From Rhodoferax ferrireducens (lineage in GTDB: Bacteria > Pseudomonadota > Gammaproteobacteria > Burkholderiales > Burkholderiaceae_C), in NCBI GenBank assembly GCA_002083775.1, contig MTEI01000001.1:62001-126000 (forward strand): a stretch of 64,000 nucleotides of DNA, given 5' to 3'. Made by a program: the position numbers and the translations under genes. The notes below the pieces were generated by a model. The model made no database searches. It saw only the letters and a program-made list of their open reading frames with translations, and was not told where the DNA came from. Positions within the stretch are counted from its first letter, which is position 1, and every line of letters starts with the position of its first letter. Positions 18,084 to 25,779 of the stretch are shown one piece after another.

Positions 18084-19111
18084 AAACTACTAAAAAAATA
18101 GCTACTGAGGCTGATACAACGGGTGCTACAGGCCCAAATGACGTAGAAGCCATGCTGTCAGGCTTGCACCGCAACATGCGCCCGGCCGGGCTGGTAGAGA
18201 CGCCGGTTGAGGGCCAGCGCTGTGGTCTGATCGCCATTGTGGGCAAGCCCAATGTGGGCAAATCGACCCTGCTCAATGCGCTGGTGGGGCAAAAGATCAG
18301 CATCACTTCGCGCAAGGCGCAAACCACGCGCCACCGCATCACCGGCATGCACACCGTAGGCGCCACGCAATTTGTGTTTGTGGACACTCCCGGTTTTCAG
18401 ACCATTCACGGCAATGCGCTCAACAAATCGCTGAACAAAACCGTGGTCGGCGCGGTGGCCGATGTGGACCTGATTCTGTTTGTGGTCGAGGCCGGCAGTT
18501 TCACACCGGCCGATGCGCGTGTGCTGGCGCTACTGGGCAAAAACATCCCCACGCTGCTGATTGCCAACAAACTCGACAACGTGCACCGCCGGGGCGACAT
18601 TGCGCCTTGGCTGCAAGACATGCACGCCAAACACGCGTTCACCGAATTTGTGCCGATGTCGGCCAAAAACCCCAAAGACATCGAGCGCCTGCTGGACATT
18701 TGCGCCAAATACCTGCCCGAGCAGGGCTGGTGGTACGCCGCCGATGAGCTGACCGACCGCAGCGAGCGCTTCATGGCCAGCGAGATGGTGCGCGAAAAAC
18801 TGTTTAGGCTGACCGGTGACGAGTTGCCCTACACCTCCACCGTGATCATCGACAAGTTTGACGAAGAACCACCAGCGCGCAAAGGTCAGAAACGCCTGCT
18901 GCGCATCGCAGCCACCATTGTGGTGGAGCGTGATGGTCACAAGGCGATGGTGATTGGTGACAAGGGTGAACGCATCAAACGCATCGGCATGGAGACCCGT
19001 GTCGAACTGGAAAAGCTGCTCGACTGCAAGGTGTTCATCGAGATGTGGGTCAAGGTGCGCAGCGGCTGGGCCGACGACGAAGCGCGGGTGCGCTCATTTG
19101 GCTACGAATAA
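18080..19111 (+). CDS. era: GTPase Era
   Basis: A 343-residue Era. Walker A GKPNVGKS at 55-62, switch II DTPGF, NKLD and a C-terminal KH domain ([24 protein letters not shown]) are present. Era binds the 3' end of 16S rRNA during 30S assembly. It is about 40 residues longer at the N-terminus than the roughly 300-residue E. coli protein. Residues 5-20 ([16 protein letters not shown]) are encoded by a degenerate palindromic element just after the start codon. The start is fixed by overlap with the rnc stop. Confidence 0.95.
   Translation: MKTTKKIATEADTTGATGPNDVEAMLSGLHRNMRPAGLVETPVEGQRCGLIAIVGKPNVGKSTLLNALVGQKISITSRKAQTTRHRITGMHTVGATQFVFVDTPGFQTIHGNALNKSLNKTVVGAVADVDLILFVVEAGSFTPADARVLALLGKNIPTLLIANKLDNVHRRGDIAPWLQDMHAKHAFTEFVPMSAKNPKDIERLLDICAKYLPEQGWWYAADELTDRSERFMASEMVREKLFRLTGDELPYTSTVIIDKFDEEPPARKGQKRLLRIAATIVVERDGHKAMVIGDKGERIKRIGMETRVELEKLLDCKVFIEMWVKVRSGWADDEARVRSFGYE
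18092..18138 (+). repeat. Degenerate palindromic element at the 5' end of era
   Basis: AAATAGCTACTGAGGCTGATA followed by CAACGGGTGCTACAGGCC keeps both outer flanks of the forward consensus (ATAGCTACT and GCTACAGGCC), while the central palindrome has diverged. It is read in the same frame (ATA-GCT-...) as the rseA copy. About three quarters of positions match a consensus built by eye. Confidence 0.5.
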
Positions 19112-19146
19112 GCGCTGCTTGGCGCCACAGCACACGCCAAAATGCA

Positions 19147-19171
19147 ACAAGGCGGCTTGCGCCGCCTTGTT
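19147..19171. terminator. Hairpin terminator after era, probably bidirectional
   Basis: ACAAGGCGGC and GCCGCCTTGT form a perfect 10-bp stem with a TTGC loop, 35 bases after the era stop. On the reverse strand it is followed by TTGCATTTT and could also end transcription of the small reverse gene at 19195-19302. T-runs are short on both sides. Confidence 0.6.
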
Positions 19172-19194
19172 GGGGTGGGTTGTGGTGCGGGTGA

Positions 19195-19302
19195 TCAGCT
19201 GACCAAACCATTCAATGCTAACGGAACCAGCGGTAACAGGCTGATGGCAGCAACAGACCAAAAAACAGCGCGATCCAGATTGCGAAGGGTGGCTTCTTTC
19301 AT
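19195..19302 (-). CDS. Predicted 35-residue single-span membrane protein
   Basis: A small reverse-strand frame with a good ribosome-binding site (AGGAGAG, 8 bases before ATG). The product starts MKEATLRNLDRAVF, then has one hydrophobic stretch (SVAAISLLPLVPLALNG) and ends shortly after. Charged N-terminus plus one helix suggests a membrane microprotein with its N-terminus inside. It occupies most of the 308-base era-recO gap, which holds no other gene. I do not recognise it; small accessory subunits of respiratory or transport complexes look like this, but nothing here names a partner. Confidence 0.5.
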   Translation of the reverse strand: MKEATLRNLDRAVFWSVAAISLLPLVPLALNGLVS

Positions 19303-19419
19303 GATGGACTCTCCTGGTTGGTTAATAAATGAACTACACAGTCACAAATATACCAATAGTTCAAATAAATAATCAATGGGATGCCTTTTTACCCATGATT
19401 CTGCTGAGGGTATTCCCTG

Positions 19420-20169
19420 ATGGCTGCCCGCCGTATCTCTGACGAACCGGCCTTTGTGCTGCACCGCTACGACTGGAGCGAGACCAGCCTGATCCTGGAG
19501 GTGTTCACCCGCCACCACGGCCGTTTGGCGCTGGTCGCCAAGGGGGTCAAGCGGCCGAGCTCCAGCTTCCGGCCCATTCTGCTGCCACTGCAGCCGCTGC
19601 ATCTGACCTTTGGTGGTGATGCTGAAATCAAAACCCTGAAAGCCGCCGAATGGCAAGGCGGCCACGTCATGCCCACTGGCGACGCGCTGATGTCAGGCTA
19701 TTACCTCAACGAATTGTTGCTGAACCTGTTGGCGCGGGAAGATCCGCACCCGGCGCTGTTTGACCTGTACGCCAGCGCGGTGGCGGTGATCGCCAGCGAG
19801 CACGGTGAGGCGCTGGAGTCTGCCCTGCGCGCCTTTGAACTGCTGCTGCTGCGTGAAATTGGCCTGCTGCCACTGCTGGACGCGCAAACCATGACCCTGT
19901 TGGTGCTGCACCCGCTGCAGCGCTACAGCCTGGTGCCTGAAGGCGGTTTGCGTCAGGCCAGCGCCTCGGATCGTGCCAGCCTCAACGGTGCGCAATGGAC
20001 CACGCTGCAGCAGGTGCTGGGCGAGCGCGTGCCGTTTACCAGCGTGCTGCGCGCCTGTGCCGAGGTGGCTGCGGAGCTCAAACCACAGTTGCGCACCCTG
20101 CTCAATTACCATTGCGGGGTCAGCACCCTGCGCACCCGGCAAGTGATGATCGACCTGCAAAACCTATGA
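19420..20169 (+). CDS. recO: DNA repair protein RecO
   Basis: A 249-residue RecO. The N-terminal OB-fold ([36 protein letters not shown]) and the helical C-terminal part ([21 protein letters not shown]) are recognisable. RecO loads RecA with RecR at gapped DNA in the RecF pathway. The usual zinc-finger cysteines near position 160-180 are not evident, which is common in this family outside Gram-positives. Its stop overlaps the pdxJ start (ATGA). Confidence 0.94.
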   Translation: MAARRISDEPAFVLHRYDWSETSLILEVFTRHHGRLALVAKGVKRPSSSFRPILLPLQPLHLTFGGDAEIKTLKAAEWQGGHVMPTGDALMSGYYLNELLLNLLAREDPHPALFDLYASAVAVIASEHGEALESALRAFELLLLREIGLLPLLDAQTMTLLVLHPLQRYSLVPEGGLRQASASDRASLNGAQWTTLQQVLGERVPFTSVLRACAEVAAELKPQLRTLLNYHCGVSTLRTRQVMIDLQNL

Positions 20170-20942
20170 AAACCACTGTACTTTCTGTCAACCTCAACAA
20201 AGTCGCCACGGTGCGCAACACGCGCCACCTGGGCATTCCCAGCCTGACCCGTGCCGCCACGCTGTGCCTGCAAGCCGGGGCCCACGGCATCACCGTGCAC
20301 CCGCGCCCGGACGAACGCCACATCCGTGGCAGCGACGTGCCCGAACTCGCGCGCCTGCTGCAAGCCTGGCCCGACCGCGAATACAACATCGAAGGCAACC
20401 CGTTTCACAACCTGATGGAGGTGGTGGGCGGCCTGGTGGCGCAAAACCTGCCCGTGCACCAGGTCACCTTTGTGCCAGACGCGCAGGGGCAGTTCACCAG
20501 CGACCACGGCTGGAACTTTCCGCAGGACGCCGCGCGCCTGAAGCCGCTGATCGACCAGGCCCACGCCTGGGGCCTGCGGGTGAGCCTGTTCATGGACGCG
20601 GAAACGGCCCCGATGGCCGCCGCCCAAGCCGTGGGTGCGGATCGGGTTGAGCTGTACACCGAGCCCTACGCCGCCGCCTGGGGTACCCCGGAGATTGCCG
20701 CGCAACTGGCGCGCTTTGCCCGCGCCGCCCAAGCGGCTCTCGACGTGGGCCTGGGCGTCAACGCCGGGCACGACCTGAACCGCGACAACCTCACCGCCTT
20801 CTTGAACCAGGTGCCCGGGGTGAGCGAGGTGTCGATTGGCCACGCCCTGATTGCCGACGCGCTGGAGCTGGGTTATGACGCCACCATCAAAGACTACCTG
20901 CGCTGCATCGCGCAGGCCGAGCAGTTGCAGATGGTGGGCTAA
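20166..20942 (+). CDS. pdxJ: Pyridoxine 5'-phosphate synthase
   Basis: A 258-residue TIM-barrel enzyme. Family signatures are [15 protein letters not shown] (1-20), [13 protein letters not shown] and YTEPYAAAW with the later GVNAGHDLN. It condenses 3-amino-2-oxopropyl phosphate with deoxyxylulose phosphate to make pyridoxine phosphate. ATG at 20166 is coupled to recO (ATGA) and gives the normal N-terminus. The recO-pdxJ-acpS-nagZ order is standard for betaproteobacteria. A REP-like element follows directly after the stop. Confidence 0.96.
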   Translation: MKTTVLSVNLNKVATVRNTRHLGIPSLTRAATLCLQAGAHGITVHPRPDERHIRGSDVPELARLLQAWPDREYNIEGNPFHNLMEVVGGLVAQNLPVHQVTFVPDAQGQFTSDHGWNFPQDAARLKPLIDQAHAWGLRVSLFMDAETAPMAAAQAVGADRVELYTEPYAAAWGTPEIAAQLARFARAAQAALDVGLGVNAGHDLNRDNLTAFLNQVPGVSEVSIGHALIADALELGYDATIKDYLRCIAQAEQLQMVG

Positions 20943-20957
20943 CGTGAAGAGCAGAAT

Positions 20958-21030
20958 TGTCATGCCGGGCGACGACCCGGCATTCATGACTTCCGACTGC
21001 GTGGATTGCGGGTCAAGCCCGCAATGACAG
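20958..21030. repeat. REP-like double hairpin after pdxJ
   Basis: GTCATGCCGGGCGACGACCC and GGCATTCATGAC form one hairpin, and GGATTGCGGGTCAAGCCCGC with AATGACA a second. The pdxJ stop TAA is followed by CGTGAA, the same bases that follow the stop at 24278-24280. It fills most of the 166-base pdxJ-acpS gap. Confidence 0.75.
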
Positions 21031-21108
21031 CCATTTTTATTGATCAGGGGTGCTGCTCGCTCGAAGCATGCAAATGAAACCGTCCACCAGCCTTCCCAGA
21101 CTCACCTC

Positions 21109-21504
21109 ATGATTTACGGCATCGGCACCGACATCTGCGACGTGCGGCGCATTCAGGCCAGCCTGGCGCGCCATGGTGAGCGCTTTGCCAAAAAAGTCCT
21201 CTCAGACGGTGAATTTGCCACCTGGCAGATGCGCAGCCAGCGCTGGCCCGAACGCGGTGTGCGTTACCTGGCCACGCGGTTCAGCGCCAAAGAGGCGTTT
21301 TCCAAAGCCATCGGCCTGGGCATGACCATGCCGATGACCTGGCGCAGCTGCGAAATTGGCAAACTACCCAGCGGCAAGCCGGTGATTCTGCTGCACGGTG
21401 CGCTGAAAGACTGGTTTGACAGCCGCCATTTAACTGCGCACATTACGGTGACCGACGAAACCGACTACGCAGCCAGCTTCTGCGTGGTGGAAGTTAGTGG
21501 TTAA
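21109..21504 (+). CDS. acpS: Holo-ACP synthase
   Basis: A 131-residue AcpS. It has [15 protein letters not shown] with the metal-binding Asp8 and the [14 protein letters not shown] motif. It transfers 4'-phosphopantetheine from CoA to the AcpP serine. ATG at 21109 is chosen for the canonical N-terminus; upstream in-frame sequence crosses the REP region. The TAA stop is directly followed by a palindromic element in reverse orientation, which occupies most of the gap to nagZ. Confidence 0.95.
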   Translation: MIYGIGTDICDVRRIQASLARHGERFAKKVLSDGEFATWQMRSQRWPERGVRYLATRFSAKEAFSKAIGLGMTMPMTWRSCEIGKLPSGKPVILLHGALKDWFDSRHLTAHITVTDETDYAASFCVVEVSG

Positions 21505-21552
21505 AAAGGCCTCTAGCCCTTATTCAATAAGGGCGGGTAGCTATCAATAATA
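21503..21552 (-). repeat. Palindromic element between acpS and nagZ
   Basis: Reverse-orientation copy: GGCCTCTAGCCCTTATTCAA, then TAAGGGCGGGTAGCTATCAA. The acpS stop TAA overlaps the left edge, and the nagZ ribosome-binding site (TAAGGAG) begins at the right edge, so the element spans nearly the entire 59-base gap. Confidence 0.85.
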
Positions 21553-21563
21553 AGGAGAATCAC

Positions 21564-22646
21564 ATGAGCTTTCACGCCCCCCTGATCATCGACGTTGCCG
21601 GTACCGAACTCAACAAAGCCGACAAAAAACGTCTGAAAAACCCACTGGTGGGCGGTTTGATCTTGTTTGCCCGCAACTGGGAAAGCCGCGAGCAGCTCAC
21701 CGCACTGTGCCATAGCATCAAAAAAATCCGCCAGGACCTGCTGATCTGTGTCGACCACGAAGGTGGCCGGGTGCAACGTTTCAAAACCGACGGCTTCACC
21801 CACCTGCCGCCCATGCACGCGCTGGGCGATCTGTGGCGTCAGGACGGCCAAGGCCGCGCGGGCGAGGGTGCCATGCGCGCCACTGCCGCCGCCACGGCCT
21901 GCGGTTATGTGCTGGGTGCCGAGCTGCGCGCCTGCGGTGTGGATCTGAGCTTTACCCCGGTGCTGGACCTGGACTACGGTGCCAGCGGTGTGATTGGTGA
22001 CCGCGCTTTTGACGCTGACGCACGTGTCGTCAGCCTGCTGGCCAAGAGCCTGATGCACGGCCTGCTGCAAAGCGGCATGGCCAACTGTGGCAAACATTTT
22101 CCTGGTCACGGCTTTGTCAAAGCCGACTCCCACACCGACATGCCGGTGGACACGCGCAGCCTCAAAGCCATCCTGAAAGACGACGCCGCACCCTACCGCT
22201 GGCTGGGCAACAGCCTGGCTGGCGTGATGCCAGCGCATGTGATTTACCCCAAGGTGGACAGCCGCGCAGCCGGGTTTTCAAGCACGTGGCTGACCGACAT
22301 CCTGCGCGGCCAGCTGGGGTTTACCGGTGCCATCTTCAGCGACGATTTGTCCATGGCCGGTGCCCGCGTTTTGGATGGCCAGCCGGTCAGCACCACGCAA
22401 GCCGCGCTGGCGGCGCTGAATGCGGGCTGTGACCTGGTGCTGCTGTGCAACCAGTCGCTGGGTGATGGGGCCGAGGTGGACGCGCTGATTGACGGCCTGA
22501 CACGCGCCCATTACCGCGGCCAGTGGGCGCCGCAAGACGCTAGCGAAGCGCGTCGCCTGGCCCTGTTGCCCCGCGAGCGCGCCGCCGCCTGGGACGATCT
22601 GATGGTGCAGCCCGCCTACATGCGCGCGCTGGATTTGTTGCCCTGA
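21564..22646 (+). CDS. nagZ: Beta-N-acetylhexosaminidase NagZ
   Basis: A 360-residue GH3 glycosidase. Motifs are CVDHEGGRVQRFK, the catalytic-acid loop KHFPGHGFVKADSHTD and the nucleophile Asp in IFSDDLSMAGA. It removes GlcNAc from cell-wall turnover products in the cytoplasm during peptidoglycan recycling. It follows acpS in the same direction with a TAAGGAGAA ribosome-binding site 6 bases before ATG, and converges on a small reverse gene 4 bases after its stop. Confidence 0.96.
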   Translation: MSFHAPLIIDVAGTELNKADKKRLKNPLVGGLILFARNWESREQLTALCHSIKKIRQDLLICVDHEGGRVQRFKTDGFTHLPPMHALGDLWRQDGQGRAGEGAMRATAAATACGYVLGAELRACGVDLSFTPVLDLDYGASGVIGDRAFDADARVVSLLAKSLMHGLLQSGMANCGKHFPGHGFVKADSHTDMPVDTRSLKAILKDDAAPYRWLGNSLAGVMPAHVIYPKVDSRAAGFSSTWLTDILRGQLGFTGAIFSDDLSMAGARVLDGQPVSTTQAALAALNAGCDLVLLCNQSLGDGAEVDALIDGLTRAHYRGQWAPQDASEARRLALLPRERAAAWDDLMVQPAYMRALDLLP

Positions 22647-22650
22647 GTTC

Positions 22651-22878
22651 TCAGGGCGAGCGGTGCAACCGGGGTGCTGACAGCGTGGCCATCATGTCGG
22701 TCGTGGCTGCATCCACATTCGGGTGGCTTTTGAGCAGGTTGCCAGTGGTGAGCAGCTTGCGCAAATCCTGCAGGTCTTTCACCGTGGGTGCCACCTTGAT
22801 CTGCGCAATGGCCGCCGTGCTGTTGCCGCCCTTGACCAGAGCCAGCACCTTGGGTGCCCAAACGCTTTGACGTGACAT
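22651..22878 (-). CDS. Conserved-looking small protein, function unknown
   Basis: A 75-residue basic protein starting MSRQSVWAPKVLALVKGGNS with no membrane segment. Predicted helices (QIKVAPTVKDLQDLRKLLTTG) dominate. An AGGAAA ribosome-binding site lies 9 bases upstream of ATG. I do not recognise a family. It is reverse-strand, ends four bases from the nagZ stop, and has a palindromic element about 40 bases upstream. Its coding status rests on the ribosome-binding site and normal codon use. Confidence 0.55.
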   Translation of the reverse strand: MSRQSVWAPKVLALVKGGNSTAAIAQIKVAPTVKDLQDLRKLLTTGNLLKSHPNVDAATTDMMATLSAPRLHRSP

Positions 22879-22916
22879 GCGGTGTTTTCCTGGTGTGGCT
22901 AAATATATTGATGTTT

Positions 22917-22961
22917 TATGGCTCCAGCCCTTATTGATAAAGGGCTAGCAGCTATAGCTAG
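22917..22961 (-). repeat. Palindromic element upstream of the 75-residue gene
   Basis: Reverse-orientation copy: GGCTCCAGCCCTTATTGATA, then AAGGGCTAGCAGCTATAGCT. Both arms are intact. It separates the toxin-antitoxin pair from the small reverse gene. Confidence 0.85.
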
Positions 22962-22985
22962 AATAGCATTAATCTGCTGGTGTCC

Positions 22986-23285
22986 TCAAGGGTTACGCGG
23001 CGTCAGATTCGACGGCTTTTCCAGCAGGCGGCCTGCAGCGTACTTGTGCAGCACGCTGGCAATAAACGTCTGGTAAGGAATGCCTTCTTCGAGCGCGCGC
23101 GCTTGAATGTCCATCAGGTCCGGCGTGGACAAGCGGATGTTGATGCGCCGGTCTTTGATAAAGGTGGCGCTGGCCGCCGCCTTGAACTTTTTCAGATCGG
23201 CCTTGGACGGTGATGTGGAGACCAACTCGCCTGCCTCATAGGCATTCAGCAGGTCTTGCTCAAAGGCATCAAGTTTTTTCATCAT
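22986..23285 (-). CDS. CopG/BrnA-type antitoxin
   Basis: A 99-residue protein with an acidic-helical N-terminus and a ribbon-helix-helix-like stretch (RRINIRLSTPDLMDIQARAL, then EGIPYQTFIASVLHKYAAGR). This matches CopG-type antitoxins that pair with BrnT-like toxins. It should bind the toxin and autoregulate the operon as a dimer. The start lies 17 bases inside the toxin gene, so it is coupled; two adjacent ATG codons are possible starts. Toxin-first order is typical of the BrnT/BrnA arrangement. Confidence 0.75.
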   Translation of the reverse strand: MMKKLDAFEQDLLNAYEAGELVSTSPSKADLKKFKAAASATFIKDRRINIRLSTPDLMDIQARALEEGIPYQTFIASVLHKYAAGRLLEKPSNLTPRNP

Positions 23286-23562
23286 TCAGGCTCTTGGCTA
23301 AATAGTTGCGGGTGGCTTTGCGACTGGGAATCACCGTTTTCAAGAAAAAATAATCCGCTTCTTCAGCATACGGCACCAGGTAAACATAAGCGTCCAGTGT
23401 CACGACAAAAATAGACTGCCCCGGATACTTTTCAGGGTTCGGGTGCCGAAGTTCATCCAGCAGACCATTCGCTTCGATCGCCAGGACGATTTCTTCAAAC
23501 GAGATACGCTGCTGCGTTTTCAGAATCTCGTTCTTGGCGTGGTTCCAACGAAACGGTTTCAT
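23269..23562 (-). CDS. BrnT-like toxin of a type II toxin-antitoxin pair
   Basis: A 97-residue protein starting MKPFRWNHAKNEILK, with ISFEEIVLAIEANGLLDELR, a middle HPNPEKYPGQSIFVV segment and the C-terminal IPSRKATRNY motif. The layout (W-x-x-x-K-N-E, then S-F-E-E, then a late R-x-A-x-R) fits the BrnT family of RelE-fold ribonuclease toxins. It would inhibit growth by RNA cleavage unless held by the neighbouring CopG-type protein. It is divergent from the yciH-like gene. Confidence 0.72.
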   Translation of the reverse strand: MKPFRWNHAKNEILKTQQRISFEEIVLAIEANGLLDELRHPNPEKYPGQSIFVVTLDAYVYLVPYAEEADYFFLKTVIPSRKATRNYLAKSLNDEKT

Positions 23563-23678
23563 CCGGGCAGTTTATAACAATGTGTGCCTATTGTCACCTT
23601 GCCAATGGGAAGACTTGCACTTCCTGCGGCACCGATCCTGCAGGACAATCAGCGCTGTTGACCTTCAAACCAAAACCC

Positions 23679-24041
23679 ATGAAACCCAAATCTTCCAGCG
23701 GTGGCCTGGTTTACAGCACGGACAGCGGCCGCATGTGCCCGGCCTGTCGCTACCCCGTGGCTGCCTGCGTATGTGCCACTGCCAAGCCTAAAGTGCCCAC
23801 CGACGGCATCGTGCGTGTGTCGCGCGAGACCAAAGGCCGCGCGGGCAAAGGTGTGACGCTGGTCAAAGGCCTGGCGTTGGACGATACCGCGCTGGCGGCT
23901 TTAGGCAAACAACTCAAGACCGCTTGCGGCTCGGGCGGCACGGTCAAAGACGGTGTGATTGAAGTGCAGGGCGACCATTGCGAGCGGGTCATGGCGCTAC
24001 TCACCACGCAAGGCCACAAGGTCAAGCGCGCGGGTGGTTGA
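23679..24041 (+). CDS. yciH: SUI1/YciH-like translation initiation factor homologue
   Basis: A 120-residue protein. The N-terminus has GGLVYSTDSGRMCP with cysteines in CPACRYPVAACVC, and the SUI1 domain (VRVSRETKGRAGKGVTLVKG, then VIEVQGDHCERVMALL) follows. YciH is the bacterial relative of eukaryotic eIF1 and affects start-site fidelity in vitro. ATG at 23679 gives the usual length. An in-frame ATG at 23580 would add 33 residues with two CxxC pairs (CAYC, CTSC); neither start has a clear ribosome-binding site. Confidence 0.85.
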   Translation: MKPKSSSGGLVYSTDSGRMCPACRYPVAACVCATAKPKVPTDGIVRVSRETKGRAGKGVTLVKGLALDDTALAALGKQLKTACGSGGTVKDGVIEVQGDHCERVMALLTTQGHKVKRAGG

Positions 24042-24067
24042 GCGCACGGCAAGCTGACGCGCAAGCG

Positions 24068-24280
24068 ATGAACCCTGAAGACCTGCAACTGCTGGTGACG
24101 CGCAGCATGCCTTTTGGCAGATACAAGGGCCGCCTGATGGCTGATTTGCCAGGTGACTATTTGCGCTGGTTTGTGCGTGAGGGCGTGCCCAAGGGTGAGA
24201 TTGGTCGCCTGCTGACGCTAATGCACGAGATTGACCACAACGGCTTGTCTGACCTGCTCAAGCCGCTGCGCAACCGTTAA
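24068..24280 (+). CDS. DUF3820 family protein
   Basis: A 70-residue protein with MPFGRYKGRLMADLPGDYLR and FVREGVPKGEIGRLLTLMHE, the DUF3820 pattern. It has no membrane segment. The family is described as putative quorum-sensing-regulated virulence factors, but no activity is established. It starts 26 bases after yciH in the same direction. A REP-like element follows the TAA stop with the shared CGTGAA border. Confidence 0.82.
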   Translation: MNPEDLQLLVTRSMPFGRYKGRLMADLPGDYLRWFVREGVPKGEIGRLLTLMHEIDHNGLSDLLKPLRNR

Positions 24281-24297
24281 CGTGAAATTCCTCGGCT

Positions 24298-24353
24298 GTC
24301 ATCCCGGACTTGATCCGGGATCCATGGATTGCGGGTCGGAGCCCGCAATGACA
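24298..24353. repeat. REP-like double hairpin after the DUF3820 gene
   Basis: GTCATCCCGGACTTGATCCG with GGATCCATGG is one hairpin, and GGATTGCGGGTCGGAGCCCG with CAATGAC the second. The second half nearly repeats the element at 20958-21030. Between converging genes it could end transcription on both strands. Confidence 0.75.
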
Positions 24354-24400
24354 TTTTTCATGCGTCGTGGTTGGTTTCGCGACCATGCCAGTTAGGCGCG

Positions 24401-25003
24401 TTATACCCCGGCAATCACGGCCTCAATCTCGGCAAAGGTGCGGGCCATTTCGTGGGTGTGGATCTGCACCCCAAGCTGGCGTGCAATCTGCGAGGCCGAG
24501 AAGATGCCCACCAACTGCTGTTTGCCCTGCGCGTCCTGCCCCACCACGATGGCGTGGGCGCGACCATCGGCCTTGAGCGTGGCCACAATATGGCCCACGC
24601 GGGCTTTTTTCACATCCTCGATGTGCATCGCGTCCATCCTGTCGACCGGCACCATCACGTCGGCCACGCGCAACTCCTGGCGGCGCACTTCGCGGCGCTG
24701 GGCTGCCAGCACCGGCTTCTCGCCCAGAATGTCCACCGAGGTCATCAGCCCGGCCACTTGGCGGTGGCTGTCGTCCACCACCAGCAGCAAACGCACACCG
24801 CGCGCGATCATGGAGCGGTTGGCATCGTCGAGCGTGGCGCTGGCGGTGATGGTGGCCACCGGCACTTGAGACAGATCGGTCATCACCTGGATGGCGGGGG
24901 AGTCAATCTTGACGGCGGGCGGGTTGAAGGCGTCCAGCAGGTGGCAGCCAGTGGCTGAAATAGCGGTCTTGGGTAGCGGCTTGTGGCTTGCGTCTTCAAT
25001 CAT
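24401..25003 (-). CDS. CBS-domain protein
   Basis: A 200-residue protein with two CBS motifs: TITASATLDDANRSMIARGV with LLLVVDDSHRQVAGLMTSVD, and a second in which HIVATLKADGRAHAIVVGQD precedes LVGIFSASQIARQL. CBS pairs bind adenosine nucleotides and regulate other proteins. No catalytic domain is attached, so it is a stand-alone sensor. The N-terminal 40 residues are variable. It is a single reverse-strand gene between two repeats; target unknown. Confidence 0.85.
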   Translation of the reverse strand: MIEDASHKPLPKTAISATGCHLLDAFNPPAVKIDSPAIQVMTDLSQVPVATITASATLDDANRSMIARGVRLLLVVDDSHRQVAGLMTSVDILGEKPVLAAQRREVRRQELRVADVMVPVDRMDAMHIEDVKKARVGHIVATLKADGRAHAIVVGQDAQGKQQLVGIFSASQIARQLGVQIHTHEMARTFAEIEAVIAGV

Positions 25004-25296
25004 GTGGTCATCCTCATTTTTTGTGATGTGCTGTGCTGTTGGGGCTGAACCCGGGCGGGTGCGCAGATTATGGGGTGGTGCAAGACCCGATTTGGGCCGG
25101 GTAAATACCAGTAAGCCGGGGCCATGCGCCTGTTTTTTTTAGCCGGTGTGCCGTGCTCTGCTAACCTTCAGGCTTGTGAACATGTGCGTCGGCTGTCGCA
25201 GCTCGGTCAGAGGCCCGAGATAAACGGCGATGACCATGGTGGTTCCGATGGTTTTATGCGTTGCTGAGGGTCGTTGGACAAGGTAAAAGTTTAAGT
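25004..25296. other. Non-coding stretch upstream of the response regulator gene
   Basis: About 290 bases between the divergent CBS-domain gene and the palindromic element. I see no convincing reading frame or RNA gene. It holds one eight-base T-run (CTGTTTTTTTTAGCCGG, near 25130) without a clear preceding stem. It must contain the divergent promoters. Confidence 0.5.
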
Positions 25297-25343
25297 AAAA
25301 ATGGCCTCTAGCCCTTATATATAAAGGGCAGAGAACTATGATT
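25297..25343 (-). repeat. Palindromic element upstream of the response regulator
   Basis: Reverse-orientation copy: GGCCTCTAGCCCTTATATAT, then AAAGGGCAGAGAACTATGAT. The right flank has diverged (GAGAACTAT for TAGCAGCTAT). It ends 23 bases before the start of the next gene. Confidence 0.8.
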
Positions 25344-25366
25344 AGTGTAGTAGCGGGAGAGCAGTG

Positions 25367-25768
25367 ATGGCGACTCAGGTTTTAAACCCATTCAGTTTTC
25401 TGGTGGTTGACGACGACCCCCTGGCGTGTGATTTGCTGGGCAGTACGCTGACCCACATGGGCGCACGGAACATACTTTTTGCGCAGGACGCTGCGGCCGC
25501 ACAGTTGTTGGCCCAGCAGCACCGGCCCGATTTCATTCTGCTGGACCTGTACATGCCCGACGTGGATGGTTGGGCCGCGTTGGAGCACCTGCGCCGGGCA
25601 GCACCCCAAGCGGCGGTGGTGGTGGTGACGGGTTCGCATTTCACCGCCGACTTCATGCAGTCGATGGACGAGCGGGTTGATGGCTACTGCATCAAGCCAG
25701 TGATGCCCCATCTGATGGCCAAGGTGCTGACGCAGGCCCGCGCACGCAGGTCGTCGGCGCAGCCCTGA
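25367..25768 (+). CDS. Single-domain response regulator
   Basis: A 133-residue receiver domain without an output domain. The acidic pocket DDDP is near residue 16, the phosphoacceptor is Asp60 in LLDLYMPDVDG, the Thr is in VVVVTGSHF and the Lys is in DGYCIKPV. It is likely a phosphotransfer intermediate or a CheY-like effector. It ends 11 bases before the hybrid kinase, so the two probably form a signalling pair. ATG at 25367 is preferred to the GTG just before it; GGGAGAG is the ribosome-binding site. Confidence 0.88.
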   Translation: MATQVLNPFSFLVVDDDPLACDLLGSTLTHMGARNILFAQDAAAAQLLAQQHRPDFILLDLYMPDVDGWAALEHLRRAAPQAAVVVVTGSHFTADFMQSMDERVDGYCIKPVMPHLMAKVLTQARARRSSAQP

Positions 25769-25779
25769 TCGGCCCGCTT

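Noticed and set aside
19142..19372. A 76-codon + strand frame between era and recO
   Set aside because: It starts in the terminator hairpin. The opposite-strand 35-residue frame has a better ribosome-binding site and a sensible membrane-protein product.
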